This document shows, in pieces, positions 8,301-22,810 of a stretch of DNA of 52,476 nucleotides. Position 1 is the stretch's first letter. The number at the start of each line of letters is the position of its first letter. The notes beneath the pieces are model-generated. The model searched no databases. It had not been told where the DNA came from and saw nothing but the letters and a program-made list of their open reading frames with translations. This DNA comes from an uncultured Prevotellaceae bacterium. Lineage in GTDB: Bacteria > Bacteroidota > Bacteroidia > Bacteroidales > Bacteroidaceae. A program made the translations under genes and the position numbers. The stretch covers positions 1 through 52,476 of the forward strand of contig CADCCB010000035.1 in NCBI GenBank assembly GCA_902799905.1, written 5' to 3'.

Positions 8301-11300
8301 TTACTTCTCTTCAAGAACTGCCTCCTCAGCGAAATCGAGCACATTCTTGCGATTGGCCTGCATGCGCTCATACTCTTCCTTCGAGCCAACGATGATCTTC
8401 TCGAACTCACGCAGACCGGTACCAGCGGGGATGAGGTGACCGCAGATAACGTTCTCCTTCATACCCTCGAGGAAGTCCTGCTTGCCACGGATGGCGGCCT
8501 CGTTGAGCACCTTGGTGGTCTCCTGGAACGATGCGGCCGACATGAACGACTTGGTCTGCAGGGCGGCACGAGTGATACCCTGAAGAATCTGCGTTGATGT
8601 GGCGGGCACGGCATCACGCACCTGGACGATACGCAAGTCGCGGCGCTTCAGCGAGGTATTCTCGTCGCGCAGACGGCGAGCGGTAACAATCTGTCCAGGC
8701 TTGAGGTTCTCAGAGTCACCAGCATCGGTAACCACCTTCTTACCCCAGATACGGTCGTTCTCCTCAGCGAAGTCGAGTTTGTCGACAATCTCCTGCTCAA
8801 GGAACGAGGTATCACCAGGATCGTTGATCATCACCTTACGCATCATCTGACGCACGATAATCTCGAAGTGCTTATCGTTGATCTTGATACCCTGCAGACG
8901 ATACACATCCTGCACCTCGTTCACGATGTACTCCTGAACAGCGGTGGGACCCTTGATGGCAAGGATGTCACTAGGAGTGATGGCACCGTCGGAGAGCGGT
9001 GTACCTGCACGCACGGCATCGTGCTCCTGCACCAGGATCTGCTTGGACAGCGAGACGAGGTACTTGCGCTGATCGCCAGCCTTCGAGGTAACGATGATCT
9101 CGCGGTTGCCACGCTTCACCTTACCCATGGTCACCTCACCATCAATCTCAGAGACAACAGCGGGGTTCGACGGGTTACGAGCCTCGAACAACTCAGTGAC
9201 ACGAGGCAGACCGGCGGTGATATCACCACCCTTGGCGGCTGCACGTGGAATCTTGACGAGGGTCTCACCAGTCTTGACGGTCTGGCCGTCTTCGACCACA
9301 ACGTGACCACCCACGGGGAAGTTATAGGTACCTATCTTCTCGCCATCGGCGCCGATGACATCACAGGTGGGCACCTTCGTCTTATCCTTCGACTCAGTGA
9401 CAATCTTCTCAGTCAGACCAGTGGTCTCGTCGGTCTCGGCACGGAAGGTGACACCCTCGATGACGTCGTTGAACTTCAACGTACCAGCATATTCGGTAAC
9501 GATGACGGCGTTGAAGGGATCCCACTGGGCAATCTTGTCGTTCTTCGATACCACGTCGCCGTTCTTGAAATAGAGCGACGAACCGTAAGGCACATTAACG
9601 GTAGAGAGCACTATCTTAGTATTAGGATCGACAAAGCGCATTTCACCCAGACGGCTGACCACCATCTCGCATTCGCGTCCATCCTCATCGAAGGGCACTG
9701 TGCGCACCTCTTCGAGTTCGATGCGAGCCGACTCGTACTTGCAGACGATGCTGGCGTTGGCGGCTGCGTTGGCAGCCACACCACCGGCGTGGAAGGTACG
9801 CAGCGTCAACTGAGTACCAGGCTCACCGATAGCCTGAGCGGCGATGACACCTACTGCCTCACCCTTCTGCACCATACGGCGCGTAGCCAGGTTGCGGCCA
9901 TAGCACTTACGGCATACACCCTTCTTCGACTCACAGGTGAGCACGGAACGGATCTCGACGCTCTCAATCTCAGCCTTCTCAATCTCCTCAGCCAGAACCT
10001 CAGTGATCTCCTCGCCAGCAGGCACGATGACCTCACCGGTCTTAGGGTTGACCACATCGTGAACAGACACACGGCCCAGGATGCGCTCAGCGAGACTGGA
10101 GATGACCTCGTCGCCACTCTTCAGGGCGGTACAGATCAAGCCACGCAGCGTGCCACAGTCCTCCTCGTTGATGATCACATCGTGAGAGACATCGACCAGA
10201 CGACGGGTCAGATAACCAGCGTCGGCAGTCTTCATGGCAGTATCGGCAAGACCCTTACGGGCACCGTGGGTAGAGATGAAGTACTCCAGCACGGACATAC
10301 CCTCCTTGAAGTTAGACAGAATGGGGTTCTCAATAATCTGGTGTCCCTCGGCACCTGCCTTCTGAGGCTTGGCCATCAGACCACGGATACCTGACAACTG
10401 CTTGATCTGGTCCTTAGAACCACGGGCGCCAGAGTCGAGCATCATGAACACGGCATTGAAGCCCTGATCGGCCTCGGTCATCTCCTTCATCAGGATGTTA
10501 CCGATATCGTTGTTGACGTGCGTCCAGGTATCGATGACCTGATTATAGCGCTCGTTGTCGGTGATGAAGCCCATGTTATAGTTGTCGGTGATCTGCTGCA
10601 CCTCGTCATTACCCTTGGCAATAAGTTCTGCCTTCTCCTTCGGGATGATGATGTCATCGAGGTTGAACGACAGACCAGCCAGGTAAGCCATGCGGTAACC
10701 AAGGTTCTTGATACCGTCGAGGAACTCGCAAGCCTCAGCGAAACCTACATTCTTGATGACATCGGCGATGATGTCGCGGAGTGACTTCTTTGAGATAACC
10801 TTGTTGACATAGCCCACCTCCTTCGGCACGATGCCGTTGACGATGACACGACCAACAGAGGTCTCAACCTGATGACGCACCGAGATGCCATCGACCACGT
10901 CGTCGACCATCACCTTGACCTGGGCGTGGAGGTCGCACTTGCCCTCATTGTGGGCAATGATAGCCTCCTCAGGGCCATAGAACGAGAGGCCCTCGCCCTT
11001 GGCACCCGGACGGATCTTGGTGATATAGTAGAGGCCAAGCACCATATCCTGCGAAGGCACGGTGATAGGTGCGCCGTTGGCAGGGTTCAGGATGTTGTGG
11101 CTCTGAAGCATCAGCAACTGAGCCTCGAGGATGGCCTCGTTGGAGAGGGGAAGGTGTACAGCCATCTGGTCACCGTCGAAGTCGGCGTTGAAAGCCGTAC
11201 ATGCCAGCGGGTGCAGTTGGATAGCCTTACCCTCGATGAGTTTAGGCTGGAAGGCCTGGATACCCAGACGGTGCAGTGTTGGTGCACGGTTGAGCAGCAC

Positions 11301-12632
11301 GGGGTGACCCTTCATCACGTTCTCCAGGATGTCCCAAATGACGGGCTCACGGCGGTCGACAATCTTCTTGGCCGACTTCACGGTCTTAACGATGCCGCGC
11401 TCGATGAGTTTGCGGATGATGAACGGCTTGTAGAGTTCGGCAGCCATCAGTTTGGGCAGACCGCACTCACCCATCTTCAACTCAGGACCGACGACGATAA
11501 CCGAACGGGCTGAGTAGTCGACACGCTTACCGAGCAAGTTCTGACGGAAGCGGCCCTGCTTACCCTTCAGCGAATCGCTGAGGGATTTCAGCGGACGGTT
11601 CGAGTCGCTCTTCACAGCACTCGACTTGCGGCTGTTGTCGAAGAGGGAGTCGACAGCCTCCTGCAACATACGCTTCTCGTTGCGCAGGATGACCTCAGGA
11701 GCCTTAATCTCCATCAGACGCTTCAGACGGTTGTTACGGATGATGACGCGACGATAGAGGTCGTTCAGGTCGGAGGTAGCGAAGCGGCCACCATCCAGGG
11801 GAACGAGCGGGCGCAGTTCGGGAGGCGTCACAGGCAGAATCTTCATGATCATCCACTCAGGACGGTTGATTCCCTTCTCCACACTGCTACGGAATGCCTC
11901 AACAACCTGCAGGCGCTTCAGAGCCTCGTTCTTACGCTGCTGCGAACCGTCGGTATTGGCACGGTCACGCAGTTCATAGGACAGCGAGTCAAGATCGAGT
12001 TGCTGGAGCAGTTCATAGATAGCCTCAGCACCCATCTTTGCCACGAACTTGTTGGGATCGGTATCATCCAGGTAATAGTTGTCTTCTGACAGTTGGTTAT
12101 CAAGTATCTCGTTGTACTCCTCCTCTGTCAGCAGGTCGAGTTTCTGTGAACCCAGCATGGGATCGCCCTCGGAGTTCTTACGACCTTCGAGCACACCCGG
12201 CTGAATGACAATATAGCGCTCGTAGTAGATGACGGCATCGAGTTTCTTGGTAGGCAGACCCAGCAGATAGCCAATCTTATTGGGCAGACTGCGGAAATAC
12301 CAGATATGAGCCACAGGGACAACAAGTTCGATGTGTCCACTGCGCTCACGACGCACCTTCTTCTCAGTCACCTCGACACCGCAACGGTCACAGACGATAC
12401 CCTTGTAGCGAATGCGCTTGTACTTGCCGCAGGCGCACTCATAGTCCTTGGTTGGACCGAAGATGCGCTCGCAGAACAGACCGTCACGCTCGGGCTTGTA
12501 GGTACGGTAATTGATGGTCTCAGGCTTGGTAACCTCACCAAACGAACTCTCGAGGATGTCTTCAGGCGAAGCCAGTCCGATGGTAATCTTGGTGAAATTA
12601 TTCTTTGTCTTTGAATCTTTCTTGAAAGCCAT
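8301..12632 (-). CDS. rpoC: DNA-directed RNA polymerase subunit beta'
   Basis: 1443 aa, full length for Bacteroidetes. It builds the catalytic half of core RNA polymerase together with RpoB. The N-terminal zinc ligands are C66, C68, C81 and C84. The magnesium-binding NADFDGD motif lies near residues 481-487. A second cysteine cluster ([13 protein letters not shown]) lies in the C-terminal half. It follows rpoB after 82 bp and is the last gene of the ribosomal protein/polymerase run. Large antisense open frames over it are codon-bias shadows. Confidence 0.98.
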   Translation of the reverse strand: MAFKKDSKTKNNFTKITIGLASPEDILESSFGEVTKPETINYRTYKPERDGLFCERIFGPTKDYECACGKYKRIRYKGIVCDRCGVEVTEKKVRRERSGHIELVVPVAHIWYFRSLPNKIGYLLGLPTKKLDAVIYYERYIVIQPGVLEGRKNSEGDPMLGSQKLDLLTEEEYNEILDNQLSEDNYYLDDTDPNKFVAKMGAEAIYELLQQLDLDSLSYELRDRANTDGSQQRKNEALKRLQVVEAFRSSVEKGINRPEWMIMKILPVTPPELRPLVPLDGGRFATSDLNDLYRRVIIRNNRLKRLMEIKAPEVILRNEKRMLQEAVDSLFDNSRKSSAVKSDSNRPLKSLSDSLKGKQGRFRQNLLGKRVDYSARSVIVVGPELKMGECGLPKLMAAELYKPFIIRKLIERGIVKTVKSAKKIVDRREPVIWDILENVMKGHPVLLNRAPTLHRLGIQAFQPKLIEGKAIQLHPLACTAFNADFDGDQMAVHLPLSNEAILEAQLLMLQSHNILNPANGAPITVPSQDMVLGLYYITKIRPGAKGEGLSFYGPEEAIIAHNEGKCDLHAQVKVMVDDVVDGISVRHQVETSVGRVIVNGIVPKEVGYVNKVISKKSLRDIIADVIKNVGFAEACEFLDGIKNLGYRMAYLAGLSFNLDDIIIPKEKAELIAKGNDEVQQITDNYNMGFITDNERYNQVIDTWTHVNNDIGNILMKEMTEADQGFNAVFMMLDSGARGSKDQIKQLSGIRGLMAKPQKAGAEGHQIIENPILSNFKEGMSVLEYFISTHGARKGLADTAMKTADAGYLTRRLVDVSHDVIINEEDCGTLRGLICTALKSGDEVISSLAERILGRVSVHDVVNPKTGEVIVPAGEEITEVLAEEIEKAEIESVEIRSVLTCESKKGVCRKCYGRNLATRRMVQKGEAVGVIAAQAIGEPGTQLTLRTFHAGGVAANAAANASIVCKYESARIELEEVRTVPFDEDGRECEMVVSRLGEMRFVDPNTKIVLSTVNVPYGSSLYFKNGDVVSKNDKIAQWDPFNAVIVTEYAGTLKFNDVIEGVTFRAETDETTGLTEKIVTESKDKTKVPTCDVIGADGEKIGTYNFPVGGHVVVEDGQTVKTGETLVKIPRAAAKGGDITAGLPRVTELFEARNPSNPAVVSEIDGEVTMGKVKRGNREIIVTSKAGDQRKYLVSLSKQILVQEHDAVRAGTPLSDGAITPSDILAIKGPTAVQEYIVNEVQDVYRLQGIKINDKHFEIIVRQMMRKVMINDPGDTSFLEQEIVDKLDFAEENDRIWGKKVVTDAGDSENLKPGQIVTARRLRDENTSLKRRDLRIVQVRDAVPATSTQILQGITRAALQTKSFMSAASFQETTKVLNEAAIRGKQDFLEGMKENVICGHLIPAGTGLREFEKIIVGSKEEYERMQANRKNVLDFAEEAVLEEK

Positions 12633-12714
12633 ATATGTATTTACAATTTGACTATTTACAATTTACTATTTCCGAGTGGAAGCAAAATTGTTCACTCTTC
12701 ACTTTTCACTTCAA

Positions 12715-16527
<3,813 letters not shown>

Positions 16528-16549
16528 AAAAAATTATTTTTTCCAGAAT

Positions 16550-16592
16550 TTCTAGTTCATCTAGATAATCTAGGTAATCTAGAAAATCTAGT
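16550..16592. repeat. Tandem ATCTAG repeats upstream of rpoB
   Basis: Five CTAG units at spacings of about 9-10 bp (variants of ATCTAGATA/ATCTAGGTA/ATCTAGAAA) lie between the rplL hairpin and the rpoB start at 16527. Their role is unknown. They would sit in the rpoB leader. Confidence 0.7.
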
Positions 16593-16608
16593 ATAAATGA
16601 CAAGAAAA

Positions 16609-16641
16609 GGTTAGGAACCCTCTACTGGAGAGTCCCTAACC
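16609..16641 (-). terminator. Hairpin between rplL and rpoB
   Basis: GGTTAGG/CCTAACC stem with further internal CTCT/AGAG pairing, followed on the minus strand by TTTTCTTG. The position fits a partial terminator or attenuator that sets the ribosomal protein to polymerase ratio. Confidence 0.7.
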
Positions 16642-16664
16642 AATAGTTATTGTTGTGCTTCAGA

Positions 16665-17015
16665 TTACTTCAGCTCAACTACGGCACCAGCGGCCTCAAT
16701 AGTCTTCTTCAGGTTCTCAGCCTCTTCCTTAGACAGGCCTTCCTTAACGGTAGCGGGAGCACCGTCAACCAGATCCTTAGCCTCCTTCAGGCCAAGACCG
16801 CAAGCCTCTTTCACAGCCTTCACAACCTGCAACTTAGCAGCACCAGCCTCCTTCAGGATCACGTCGAAAGAGGTCTTCTCTTCAACTGCCTCAGCAGCAC
16901 CGGCTGCAGCAGGACCAGCAGCTACAGCAACGGCTGCAGCAGCAGGCTCAATTCCATACTCGTCCTTCAGGACTGTTGCCAACTCGTTAACTTCTTTTAC
17001 AGTAAGGTTTACCAA
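16665..17015 (-). CDS. rplL: Ribosomal protein L7/L12 (start disturbed)
   Basis: L12 forms the flexible stalk dimers that recruit translation factors. The N-terminal dimerisation helix, Ala-rich hinge ([16 protein letters not shown]) and C-terminal domain ([12 protein letters not shown]...VELK) are complete. From the TTG at 17015 the protein is 116 aa, beginning VNLTVKEVN. Upstream codons read AEEL in frame, as expected for L12, but a stop precedes them. The nearby ATG at about 17026 is one base out of frame: ATGCAGAAGAG would read MAEELVNLT if one more G were present. The gene is certainly real, so either TTG is used or a base is missing from the sequence. Confidence 0.93.
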   Translation of the reverse strand: MVNLTVKEVNELATVLKDEYGIEPAAAAVAVAAGPAAAGAAEAVEEKTSFDVILKEAGAAKLQVVKAVKEACGLGLKEAKDLVDGAPATVKEGLSKEEAENLKKTIEAAGAVVELK

Positions 17016-17049
17016 CTCTTCTGCATAATGTTAATGATATTACCTTCGC

Positions 17050-17565
17050 TTATTTGTTACGCTCAGCGATAGCGTCAAGCAGTCCGTGGATCTTTCCACC
17101 GGCATTCAAGCCAGAAACCACATTCTTGATCGGCGACTGCAGCAGAGCCACAACATCGGCGATAAGTTCGTTCTTGCTCTTGATAGCAACCAGTTCATCA
17201 AGTTTGTCAGCACCGACGAAGATACTCTCCTCGGCATAGGCACCCTTCAGAGCGGGGATACCTTCCTTGACATATTCCTTGAGGAGTTTGGCAGGCACGT
17301 TAGCCGTCTCAGTGAACATGACGGCAGTATTGCCCTTCAAGCAGTCGTACAAGGGAGAGAAATCAATCTCAGAAGCCTCGAAGGCCTTGTGGAGAAGGGT
17401 GTTCTTCACCACGACGAGTTTGATATCGCTCTTGAAGCACTTGCGACGCAGGTCGCTAGTCTTCTCTGCATTCAGTCCAGTCAGGTCGACCAGATAGAAA
17501 TGAGGGAACTGCTTCAGTTTCTCACCAAGTTCTACGATAATAGTATCTTTTACTTCCTTTTTCAT
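17050..17565 (-). CDS. rplJ: Ribosomal protein L10
   Basis: 171 aa, normal length. It anchors L12 dimers to the large subunit and typically autoregulates rplJL translation. N-terminal rRNA-binding region (MKKEVKDTIIVELGEKL) and C-terminal helix (LNAGGKIHGLLDAIAERNK) are present. It lies between rplA and rplL on the minus strand. Confidence 0.96.
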   Translation of the reverse strand: MKKEVKDTIIVELGEKLKQFPHFYLVDLTGLNAEKTSDLRRKCFKSDIKLVVVKNTLLHKAFEASEIDFSPLYDCLKGNTAVMFTETANVPAKLLKEYVKEGIPALKGAYAEESIFVGADKLDELVAIKSKNELIADVVALLQSPIKNVVSGLNAGGKIHGLLDAIAERNK

Positions 17566-17585
17566 TTGTCTAATCTTTTTGCGAG

Positions 17586-18278
17586 TTATTCAACTGATTT
17601 AGGATCTATCTTGATACCCTTACTCATAGTGCTTGAAAGGAAGATACTCTTGATATACGTACCTTTTGCAGCAGCAGGCTTCAGTTTGATAATGGTGGAG
17701 ATGAACTCCTTAGCATTCTCGAAAATCTGATCTGCGGTGAAAGACACCTTACCGATTGACGTGTGCACGATACCGGCCTTGTCAACCTTGAAGTCAATCT
17801 TACCCTGCTTCACTTCCTTCACTGCCTTAGCAACATCCATAGTCACGGTACCACTCTTGGGGTTAGGCATCAGGCCACGAGGACCGAGAACACGACCCAA
17901 GGGACCCAGTTTACCCATGCACGAGGGCATCGTAATAATCACATCAACATCGGTCCAACCACCCTTGATCTTCTCGATATACTCGTCAAGACCAACATAG
18001 TCGGCACCGGCTTCCTTGGCGGCAGCCTCCTGATCGGGGGTACAAAGAGCGAGCACGCGAGTCACCTTACCAGTACCGTTCGGCAGCGACACAACGCCAC
18101 GAACCATCTGGTTAGCCTTACGCGGGTCAACGCCCAAGCGTACATCGATATCTACAGAAGCCTCAAACTTGGTCGTGGTAATCTCCTTGACCAATGCTGC
18201 GGCCTCTTTCAAAGAGTATGCTTTCCCTGCTTCAATCTTATCAGCCACCAACTTTTGATTTTTTGTCAGTTTACTCAT
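17586..18278 (-). CDS. rplA: Ribosomal protein L1
   Basis: 230 aa, full length. Binds 23S rRNA at the L1 stalk and, in many bacteria, its own mRNA as a repressor. Typical segments are [33 protein letters not shown] and [17 protein letters not shown]. It follows rplK after 23 bp. Confidence 0.97.
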   Translation of the reverse strand: MSKLTKNQKLVADKIEAGKAYSLKEAAALVKEITTTKFEASVDIDVRLGVDPRKANQMVRGVVSLPNGTGKVTRVLALCTPDQEAAAKEAGADYVGLDEYIEKIKGGWTDVDVIITMPSCMGKLGPLGRVLGPRGLMPNPKSGTVTMDVAKAVKEVKQGKIDFKVDKAGIVHTSIGKVSFTADQIFENAKEFISTIIKLKPAAAKGTYIKSIFLSSTMSKGIKIDPKSVE

Positions 18279-18301
18279 TGTCGTTAAATTGAAGTTATTT
18301 G

Positions 18302-18742
18302 TTATTCACCAGGGAAGTCCCCTTTTACAGTAATACCCATACTACGGGCTGTACCGGCAATCAGTTTCATAGCAGACTCGATAGTAAAGCAGTTCAGGTC
18401 GGCCATTTTATCCTCAGCGATAGCACGCACCTGATCCCAGGTCACAGATGCCACCTTCTTGCGGTTAGGCTCAGCAGAGCCGCTCTTTACCTTTGCAGCC
18501 TCCAGCAACTGAACAGCAGCGGGAGGAGTCTTGATAACGAAACTGAATGACTTGTCAGCGTAGTAAGTGATAACGACAGGAAGAATCTTGCCTGCCTTAT
18601 CCTGGGTTCTGGCGTTGAACTCTTTGCAGAATCCCATAATGTTGATGCCCTTCGAACCCAGAGCAGGTCCTACGGGAGGAGAGGGATTCGCAGCGCCACC
18701 TTTAATCTGTAATTTGATTAATCCAGCAACTTCTTTAGCCAT
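18302..18742 (-). CDS. rplK: Ribosomal protein L11
   Basis: 146 aa from the ATG at 18742 ([20 protein letters not shown]). A longer frame opening at 18787 adds 15 residues that do not resemble L11. The [22 protein letters not shown] segment is the signature of the N-terminal domain that contacts release factors and the stringent factor. Normal length. Confidence 0.96.
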   Translation of the reverse strand: MAKEVAGLIKLQIKGGAANPSPPVGPALGSKGINIMGFCKEFNARTQDKAGKILPVVITYYADKSFSFVIKTPPAAVQLLEAAKVKSGSAEPNRKKVASVTWDQVRAIAEDKMADLNCFTIESAMKLIAGTARSMGITVKGDFPGE

Positions 18743-18790
18743 TTCTTCCTGTGACCGTATACTAGAATCGGTGCACGTAACAATCACACC

Positions 18791-19336
18791 CTATTCTTTC
18801 TCTACTTGATTGAACCCTAACTCCAATGGAGTCTTGCGTCCGAAGATCTTGACCATCACCTTCAGTTTGCGCTTCTCGGCGTTCACCTCTTCGATGACAC
18901 CGCTGAATCCGCTGAACGGACCGTCTGTCACCTTTACGGCATCGTCAAGGTTATATGGGATGGTGACTTCCTCCGTACGGATGGCAGTATCCTCCACCGT
19001 TCCCATAATTCTGTTGATATCGGCTTCACGTACAGGGCTGGGATTATCCATGCCTCCCAAAAAGCCCAGCACATTAGGAATGAAACGGAGCGTATGTGCA
19101 ACATCGCCATCGAGACGGGCCTCAACGAGTACATAGCCAGGGAGAAACAACTTCTCCTTGACCACTCTCTTTCCATTGCGCATCTGAGCATATTTCTCCG
19201 TAGGCAGAAGAATCTGTCCGACATTGTTAGCCAATGCGGGGTTATTCTTCATCAACGCCTCCAGATACTCCTTGACCTTAGCCTCTTTACCGCTAACGGC
19301 CTTCAGAACATACCATTTCTTTCCTGTCGATGCCAT
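18791..19336 (-). CDS. nusG: Transcription termination/antitermination factor NusG
   Basis: 181 aa. N-terminal NGN domain beginning KWYVLKAVSGKEAKVKEYLE, with LFLPGYVLVEA, then a C-terminal KOW domain (DGPFSGFSGVIEEVNAEKRKLKVMV). It couples RNA polymerase to Rho or to the ribosome. It lies in the standard secE-nusG-rplK order. Confidence 0.97.
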   Translation of the reverse strand: MASTGKKWYVLKAVSGKEAKVKEYLEALMKNNPALANNVGQILLPTEKYAQMRNGKRVVKEKLFLPGYVLVEARLDGDVAHTLRFIPNVLGFLGGMDNPSPVREADINRIMGTVEDTAIRTEEVTIPYNLDDAVKVTDGPFSGFSGVIEEVNAEKRKLKVMVKIFGRKTPLELGFNQVEKE

Positions 19337-19345
19337 TTCACTTAA

Positions 19346-19552
19346 TTACTTTACAGCAGAAGGATAGACCAGACTCATAATCTGCTCGAATGTCAAATCC
19401 ATCGCGAAGACTACCAATGCTATAATAAGAGAAGCCGTCAGCACCAATACAGCGCTTCCCGTCAACTCCTTACGTGTAGGCCATGTGACCTTGTGTGCCA
19501 ACTCATCGTAGCAGGTCTGGCAATACTTGAAGAATTTAGTAAAAATATTCAT
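19346..19552 (-). CDS. secE: Preprotein translocase subunit SecE
   Basis: 68 aa with one C-terminal membrane helix (VLVLTASLIIALVVFAMDLTF) preceded by the conserved amphipathic segment ELAHKVTWPTRKEL. The minimal single-span form is usual outside Proteobacteria. Part of SecYEG. Ends 10 bp before nusG. Confidence 0.94.
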   Translation of the reverse strand: MNIFTKFFKYCQTCYDELAHKVTWPTRKELTGSAVLVLTASLIIALVVFAMDLTFEQIMSLVYPSAVK

Positions 19553-19568
19553 CTCTTTTCTTATTTAG

Positions 19569-19641
19569 CACGGGAAGGAGGACTCGAACCCACGACCCTC
19601 GGTTTTGGAGACCGATGCTCTACCAACTGAGCTATTCCCGT
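19569..19641 (-). tRNA. tRNA-Trp (CCA)
   Basis: 73-nt cloverleaf on the minus strand with acceptor ACGGGAA/TTCCCGT and anticodon loop CTCCAAA. It is the usual tRNA between tuf and secE. Confidence 0.96.
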
Positions 19642-19647
19642 AGTTAA

Positions 19648-19676
19648 AAGCCCCCACCCGACATGAGCGGGGGCTT
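19648..19676 (-). terminator. Terminator after tuf
   Basis: AAGCCCCC/GGGGGCTT stem followed by TTTT on the minus strand, just before tRNA-Trp. A second perfect hairpin, GTTGCGAC-TCA-GTCGCAAC, lies at 19700-19718 between it and the tuf stop. Confidence 0.85.
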
Positions 19677-19729
19677 GTTAATTTATTGTTGTCATGTTTG
19701 TTGCGACTCAGTCGCAACGCACTGGACGA

Positions 19730-20914
19730 TTAGTCCTCGAAGACCTCAGTGATCTGGCCAGAACCTACGGTGCGACCACCCTCACGGATAGCGAAGCGCA
19801 GACCCTTGTTCAGAGCAACAGCGTAAATCAGTTCAACAGTAATCTCCACGTTGTCACCAGGCATCACCATCTCAACGCCTTCGGGCAGAGAAATCTCACC
19901 CGTGCAGTCCATGGTGCGGAGGTAGAACTGAGGACGATACTTGTTGCCGAACGGAGTGTGACGGCCACCCTCTTCCTTCTTCAAGACATAGATAGAAGCC
20001 TTGAACTTCTTGAAGGGCTTGATCTGTCCGGGATGGCAGAGCACCATACCACGCTTGATCTCATTCTTATCGATACCGCGGAGCAGCAGACCTACGTTAT
20101 CACCAGCCTGACCCTCATCCAGCAGTTTGCGGAACATCTCAACACCAGTTACAACTGAGTTCTTGTCCTCACCAAGACCGAGCAACTCAACAGCGTCACC
20201 AACGTGGATAACACCAGTCTCGATACGGCCGGTAGCAACGGTACCACGACCTGTGATAGAGAACACGTCCTCAACAGGCATCAGGAAGGGCTTGTCGGTA
20301 GCACGGGGAGGCTCCTGAATCCAAGTGTCGCAGGTATCCATCAACTCCATAACCTTCTGCTCCCACTTCTCAACACCGTTCAGAGCGCCGAGTGCAGAAC
20401 CACGGATGATAGGAGTCTCATCCTCGAACTCGTACTGAGCGAGAATCTCCTGAACCTCCATCTCAACGAGTTCCAGCATCTCCTCGTCGTCAACCATATC
20501 ACACTTGTTCAGGAAGACCACCAGACGGGGGACGTTTACCTGACGAGCGAGCAGGACGTGCTCACGGGTCTGAGGCATAGGACCGTCAGTAGCAGCAACT
20601 ACGAGGATAGCACCGTCCATCTGAGCAGCACCAGTTACCATGTTCTTCACATAGTCGGCGTGTCCCGGGCAGTCCACGTGAGCGTAGTGACGAGCCTTCG
20701 TCTCATACTCAACGTGAGCGGTGTTGATGGTGATACCACGCTCCTTCTCCTCGGGAGCATTGTCAATCTGGTCGAAAGACTTAACCTCAGAAAGGCCCTG
20801 CTTAGCCAGAACGGTGGTGATAGCAGCGGTCAGAGTTGTCTTACCGTGGTCAACGTGACCAATAGTACCAATGTTTACGTGCGGTTTGGTGCGCACAAAT
20901 GTCTCTTTTGCCAT
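19730..20914 (-). CDS. tuf: Elongation factor Tu
   Basis: 394 aa. Delivers aminoacyl-tRNA to the ribosome. The GTPase motifs are intact: GHVDHGKTT (P-loop), [12 protein letters not shown] and the GSAL segment, followed by the two beta-barrel domains with [11 protein letters not shown]. Standard length, no anomalies. Confidence 0.98.
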   Translation of the reverse strand: MAKETFVRTKPHVNIGTIGHVDHGKTTLTAAITTVLAKQGLSEVKSFDQIDNAPEEKERGITINTAHVEYETKARHYAHVDCPGHADYVKNMVTGAAQMDGAILVVAATDGPMPQTREHVLLARQVNVPRLVVFLNKCDMVDDEEMLELVEMEVQEILAQYEFEDETPIIRGSALGALNGVEKWEQKVMELMDTCDTWIQEPPRATDKPFLMPVEDVFSITGRGTVATGRIETGVIHVGDAVELLGLGEDKNSVVTGVEMFRKLLDEGQAGDNVGLLLRGIDKNEIKRGMVLCHPGQIKPFKKFKASIYVLKKEEGGRHTPFGNKYRPQFYLRTMDCTGEISLPEGVEMVMPGDNVEITVELIYAVALNKGLRFAIREGGRTVGSGQITEVFED

Positions 20915-20982
20915 TGTTTTTGTTGTTTATTAATTCTATGAATATACTACTGTTTTTGCTCCTCCTATTCTTTCTCAGAGAG

Positions 20983-21054
<72 letters not shown>

Positions 21055-21065
21055 AATTTGTATAG

Positions 21066-21138
21066 AGCGGAAAACGGGGCTCAAACCCGCGACCCCCAGC
21101 TTGGAAGGCTAGTGCTCTATCAACTGAGCTATTTCCGC
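21066..21138 (-). tRNA. tRNA-Gly (TCC)
   Basis: 73 nt. Acceptor GCGGAAA paired with its 3' arm (one GU), anticodon loop CTTCCAA. Confidence 0.95.
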
Positions 21139-21160
21139 AAAAACGTTTTGCTCTTGAGAG

Positions 21161-21243
21161 TGGGAGGTGATGGATTCGAACCACCGAAGTCGAAAGACAA
21201 CAGATTTACAGTCTGCCCCATTTGGCCGCTCTGGAAACCTCCC
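21161..21243 (-). tRNA. tRNA-Tyr (GTA)
   Basis: 83 nt with the long variable arm of a class II tRNA. Acceptor GGGAGGT, anticodon loop CTGTAAA. Confidence 0.95.
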
Positions 21244-21250
21244 AAAATTT

Positions 21251-21287
21251 GGCTGTTGGCTGTTGGCTGTTAGCCGTTAGCGATTAG
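21251..21287. repeat. Short tandem repeat between tRNAs
   Basis: Three to five copies of a GGCTGTT-like 7-mer (later units drift to AGCCGTT and AGCGATT) fill the spacer between tRNA-Tyr and tRNA-Thr. No other feature is seen in this spacer. Confidence 0.6.
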
Positions 21288-21329
21288 CCTTTTTCCGACT
21301 AGCGTGTGCTTTCGCGCCGCCTATCCTTG

Positions 21330-21403
21330 AGCCTCTTGTCGGATTCGAACCAACGACCCCGAGATTACAAATCACGTGCTCTGGCCAACTGAGCTAAAGA
21401 GGC
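21330..21403 (-). tRNA. tRNA-Thr (TGT)
   Basis: 74 nt. Acceptor GCCTCTT/AAGAGGC, anticodon loop TTTGTAA. The anticodon stem has one mismatch. Confidence 0.93.
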
Positions 21404-21504
21404 TTTTCTTAGCAGCCGCTCTCGTTTCAGATTTACGACCTGTCGGAAAACGGCTGCAAAGTTACGACTTATTTTCGAAATACCAAAACTTTTTCGATGT
21501 TTTT

Positions 21505-21804
21505 TTAGTATTTTCTCAATTTTTCCTTGTTTTTCTGCAGTTGCACCTTCAGCGAGTCCACACAGAGGTCGATACCTTCCTCAAATGTGTCGTTCACCTT
21601 TTCTACGTGGAATGTATTTCCAGGCACTGTCACAGTGATGCTCGTTTCTTTATTTTGAGCCGTAGCAGGTTTCACAACCTTCAATTGCACCTCTACTTTC
21701 TGAATATCTTCGTACGTTTTTTCTAACTTGGCGACCTTCTTCTCGATGAACGCCTCTAACTTCTCGGTAGCGTCGAAATGAATCGACTGAATCTTAATTT
21801 CCAT
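21505..21804 (-). CDS. hpf: Short ribosome hibernation factor (HPF/RaiA family)
   Basis: 99 aa from MEIKIQSIHFDATEKLEAFIEKKVAKLEK. This is the short form of the S30AE family, which binds the 30S decoding region and idles ribosomes during starvation. The ATG at 21804 fits the family better than the upstream in-frame ATG at 21816. It lies downstream of the Xer-type recombinase gene. Confidence 0.88.
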   Translation of the reverse strand: MEIKIQSIHFDATEKLEAFIEKKVAKLEKTYEDIQKVEVQLKVVKPATAQNKETSITVTVPGNTFHVEKVNDTFEEGIDLCVDSLKVQLQKNKEKLRKY

Positions 21805-21840
21805 AGTTACCTCCAATTTTTAAAAGTTAAACTATAAAGG

Positions 21841-22719
21841 TCAGCCCCTTGGATGGGCTTCTTTGTAAACTCGTTTCAACTGGTCGAACGTCGTATGCGT
21901 GTAGATCTCTGTTGTCTCCAGGCTTTCGTGCCCCAGCAGTTGTCTGACACTCTCCAGTCCTGCGTCATGGTTGAGCAGTGCTGTGGCGAAACTGTGCCTT
22001 AGCACGTGAGGCGACCGCTTCTTCAACGTCGTGACCTCTCCCAGTTTGCTGCGAACTATCAGATAGACCTCTTCTGCCGCTATGCGGTTTCCCCGTTTTG
22101 TAAGGAACAGGGCCTCCGAGTTTCTTTCGATAGTCTCATCGCGTAGTGCGATATACTTCTGCAACTGGTCCCTGAGTTCCTCTGCGAAGGGGATGATGCG
22201 TTGTTTGTTACGCTTACCGGTCACCTTCAGTTGACAGGCTTCCAGGTCTACATCCTGATCGTTCAGTCCAGTCAGTTCGCTTCGTCGCAGTCCCGCTTCA
22301 TAGAGTAATATAATAATGGTACGCGCACGTACATCTTTATATTCTTCACCCCATTCTGTCTCGTCGAGGAGTTTATCCATCTCGCTCTCCTTCACAAACT
22401 GAGGCAGCGGTTTCTGCTTCTTGGGCCCCTGCACGCAATATGCAGGATCCTTCTCAACCAGTTTTCTGGCAAGTGCAAACTTATAGAAAGAACGGATGGC
22501 GGCCAAATCCGCATTGACGGCAGCAGCCTTGTAGCCCTTGTCCATCAGCGATTCCATCCACGCTCGGATGATGTCGGCGTCAACCGTCTCCCATGTCTGT
22601 CCCTCGCACTGTTCTTCGAAGAAGGCCTGAAACAGCCGGAGGCTCTTTCCGTACCGTTCTATCGTCAGTTCGCTGCGGTTTCTCTCGTAGCGCAGATAAC
22701 TCAGAAACTGGTCAATCAT
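21841..22719 (-). CDS. xerC: Xer-type tyrosine recombinase
   Basis: 292 aa with an N-terminal SAM-like core-binding domain and a C-terminal catalytic domain. All catalytic residues are visible: R145 (EAGLRRSE), K168 (TGKRNKQ), H237 and R240 (HVLRHS), H263 (LGHESLETT) and Y272 (IYTHT). Length and motifs match chromosomal XerC/XerD, which resolve chromosome dimers at dif. The setting among housekeeping genes supports a cellular role. XerC versus XerD cannot be decided from sequence inspection. Confidence 0.9.
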   Translation of the reverse strand: MIDQFLSYLRYERNRSELTIERYGKSLRLFQAFFEEQCEGQTWETVDADIIRAWMESLMDKGYKAAAVNADLAAIRSFYKFALARKLVEKDPAYCVQGPKKQKPLPQFVKESEMDKLLDETEWGEEYKDVRARTIIILLYEAGLRRSELTGLNDQDVDLEACQLKVTGKRNKQRIIPFAEELRDQLQKYIALRDETIERNSEALFLTKRGNRIAAEEVYLIVRSKLGEVTTLKKRSPHVLRHSFATALLNHDAGLESVRQLLGHESLETTEIYTHTTFDQLKRVYKEAHPRG

Positions 22720-22810
22720 GGGCGTTGCTCACTGGAATTGTTCTATTCGGCAACGAATTTACGGAAAATTTTCGAAACTACCAAATAATTCCGAGTACTT
22801 TAGTACTTTT

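Noticed and set aside
8868-10394. 508-aa plus-strand open frame opposite rpoC, and similar long frames opposite rpoB, tuf, murF and the DUF3857 genes
   Set aside because: They lie wholly antisense to strongly conserved genes, have low-complexity shadow composition and lack promoters. They come from biased codon use on the other strand.
19700-19718. GTTGCGAC hairpin downstream of tuf as a separate regulatory element
   Set aside because: It is short, lies between the tuf stop and a strong terminator and can be explained as extra 3' structure.
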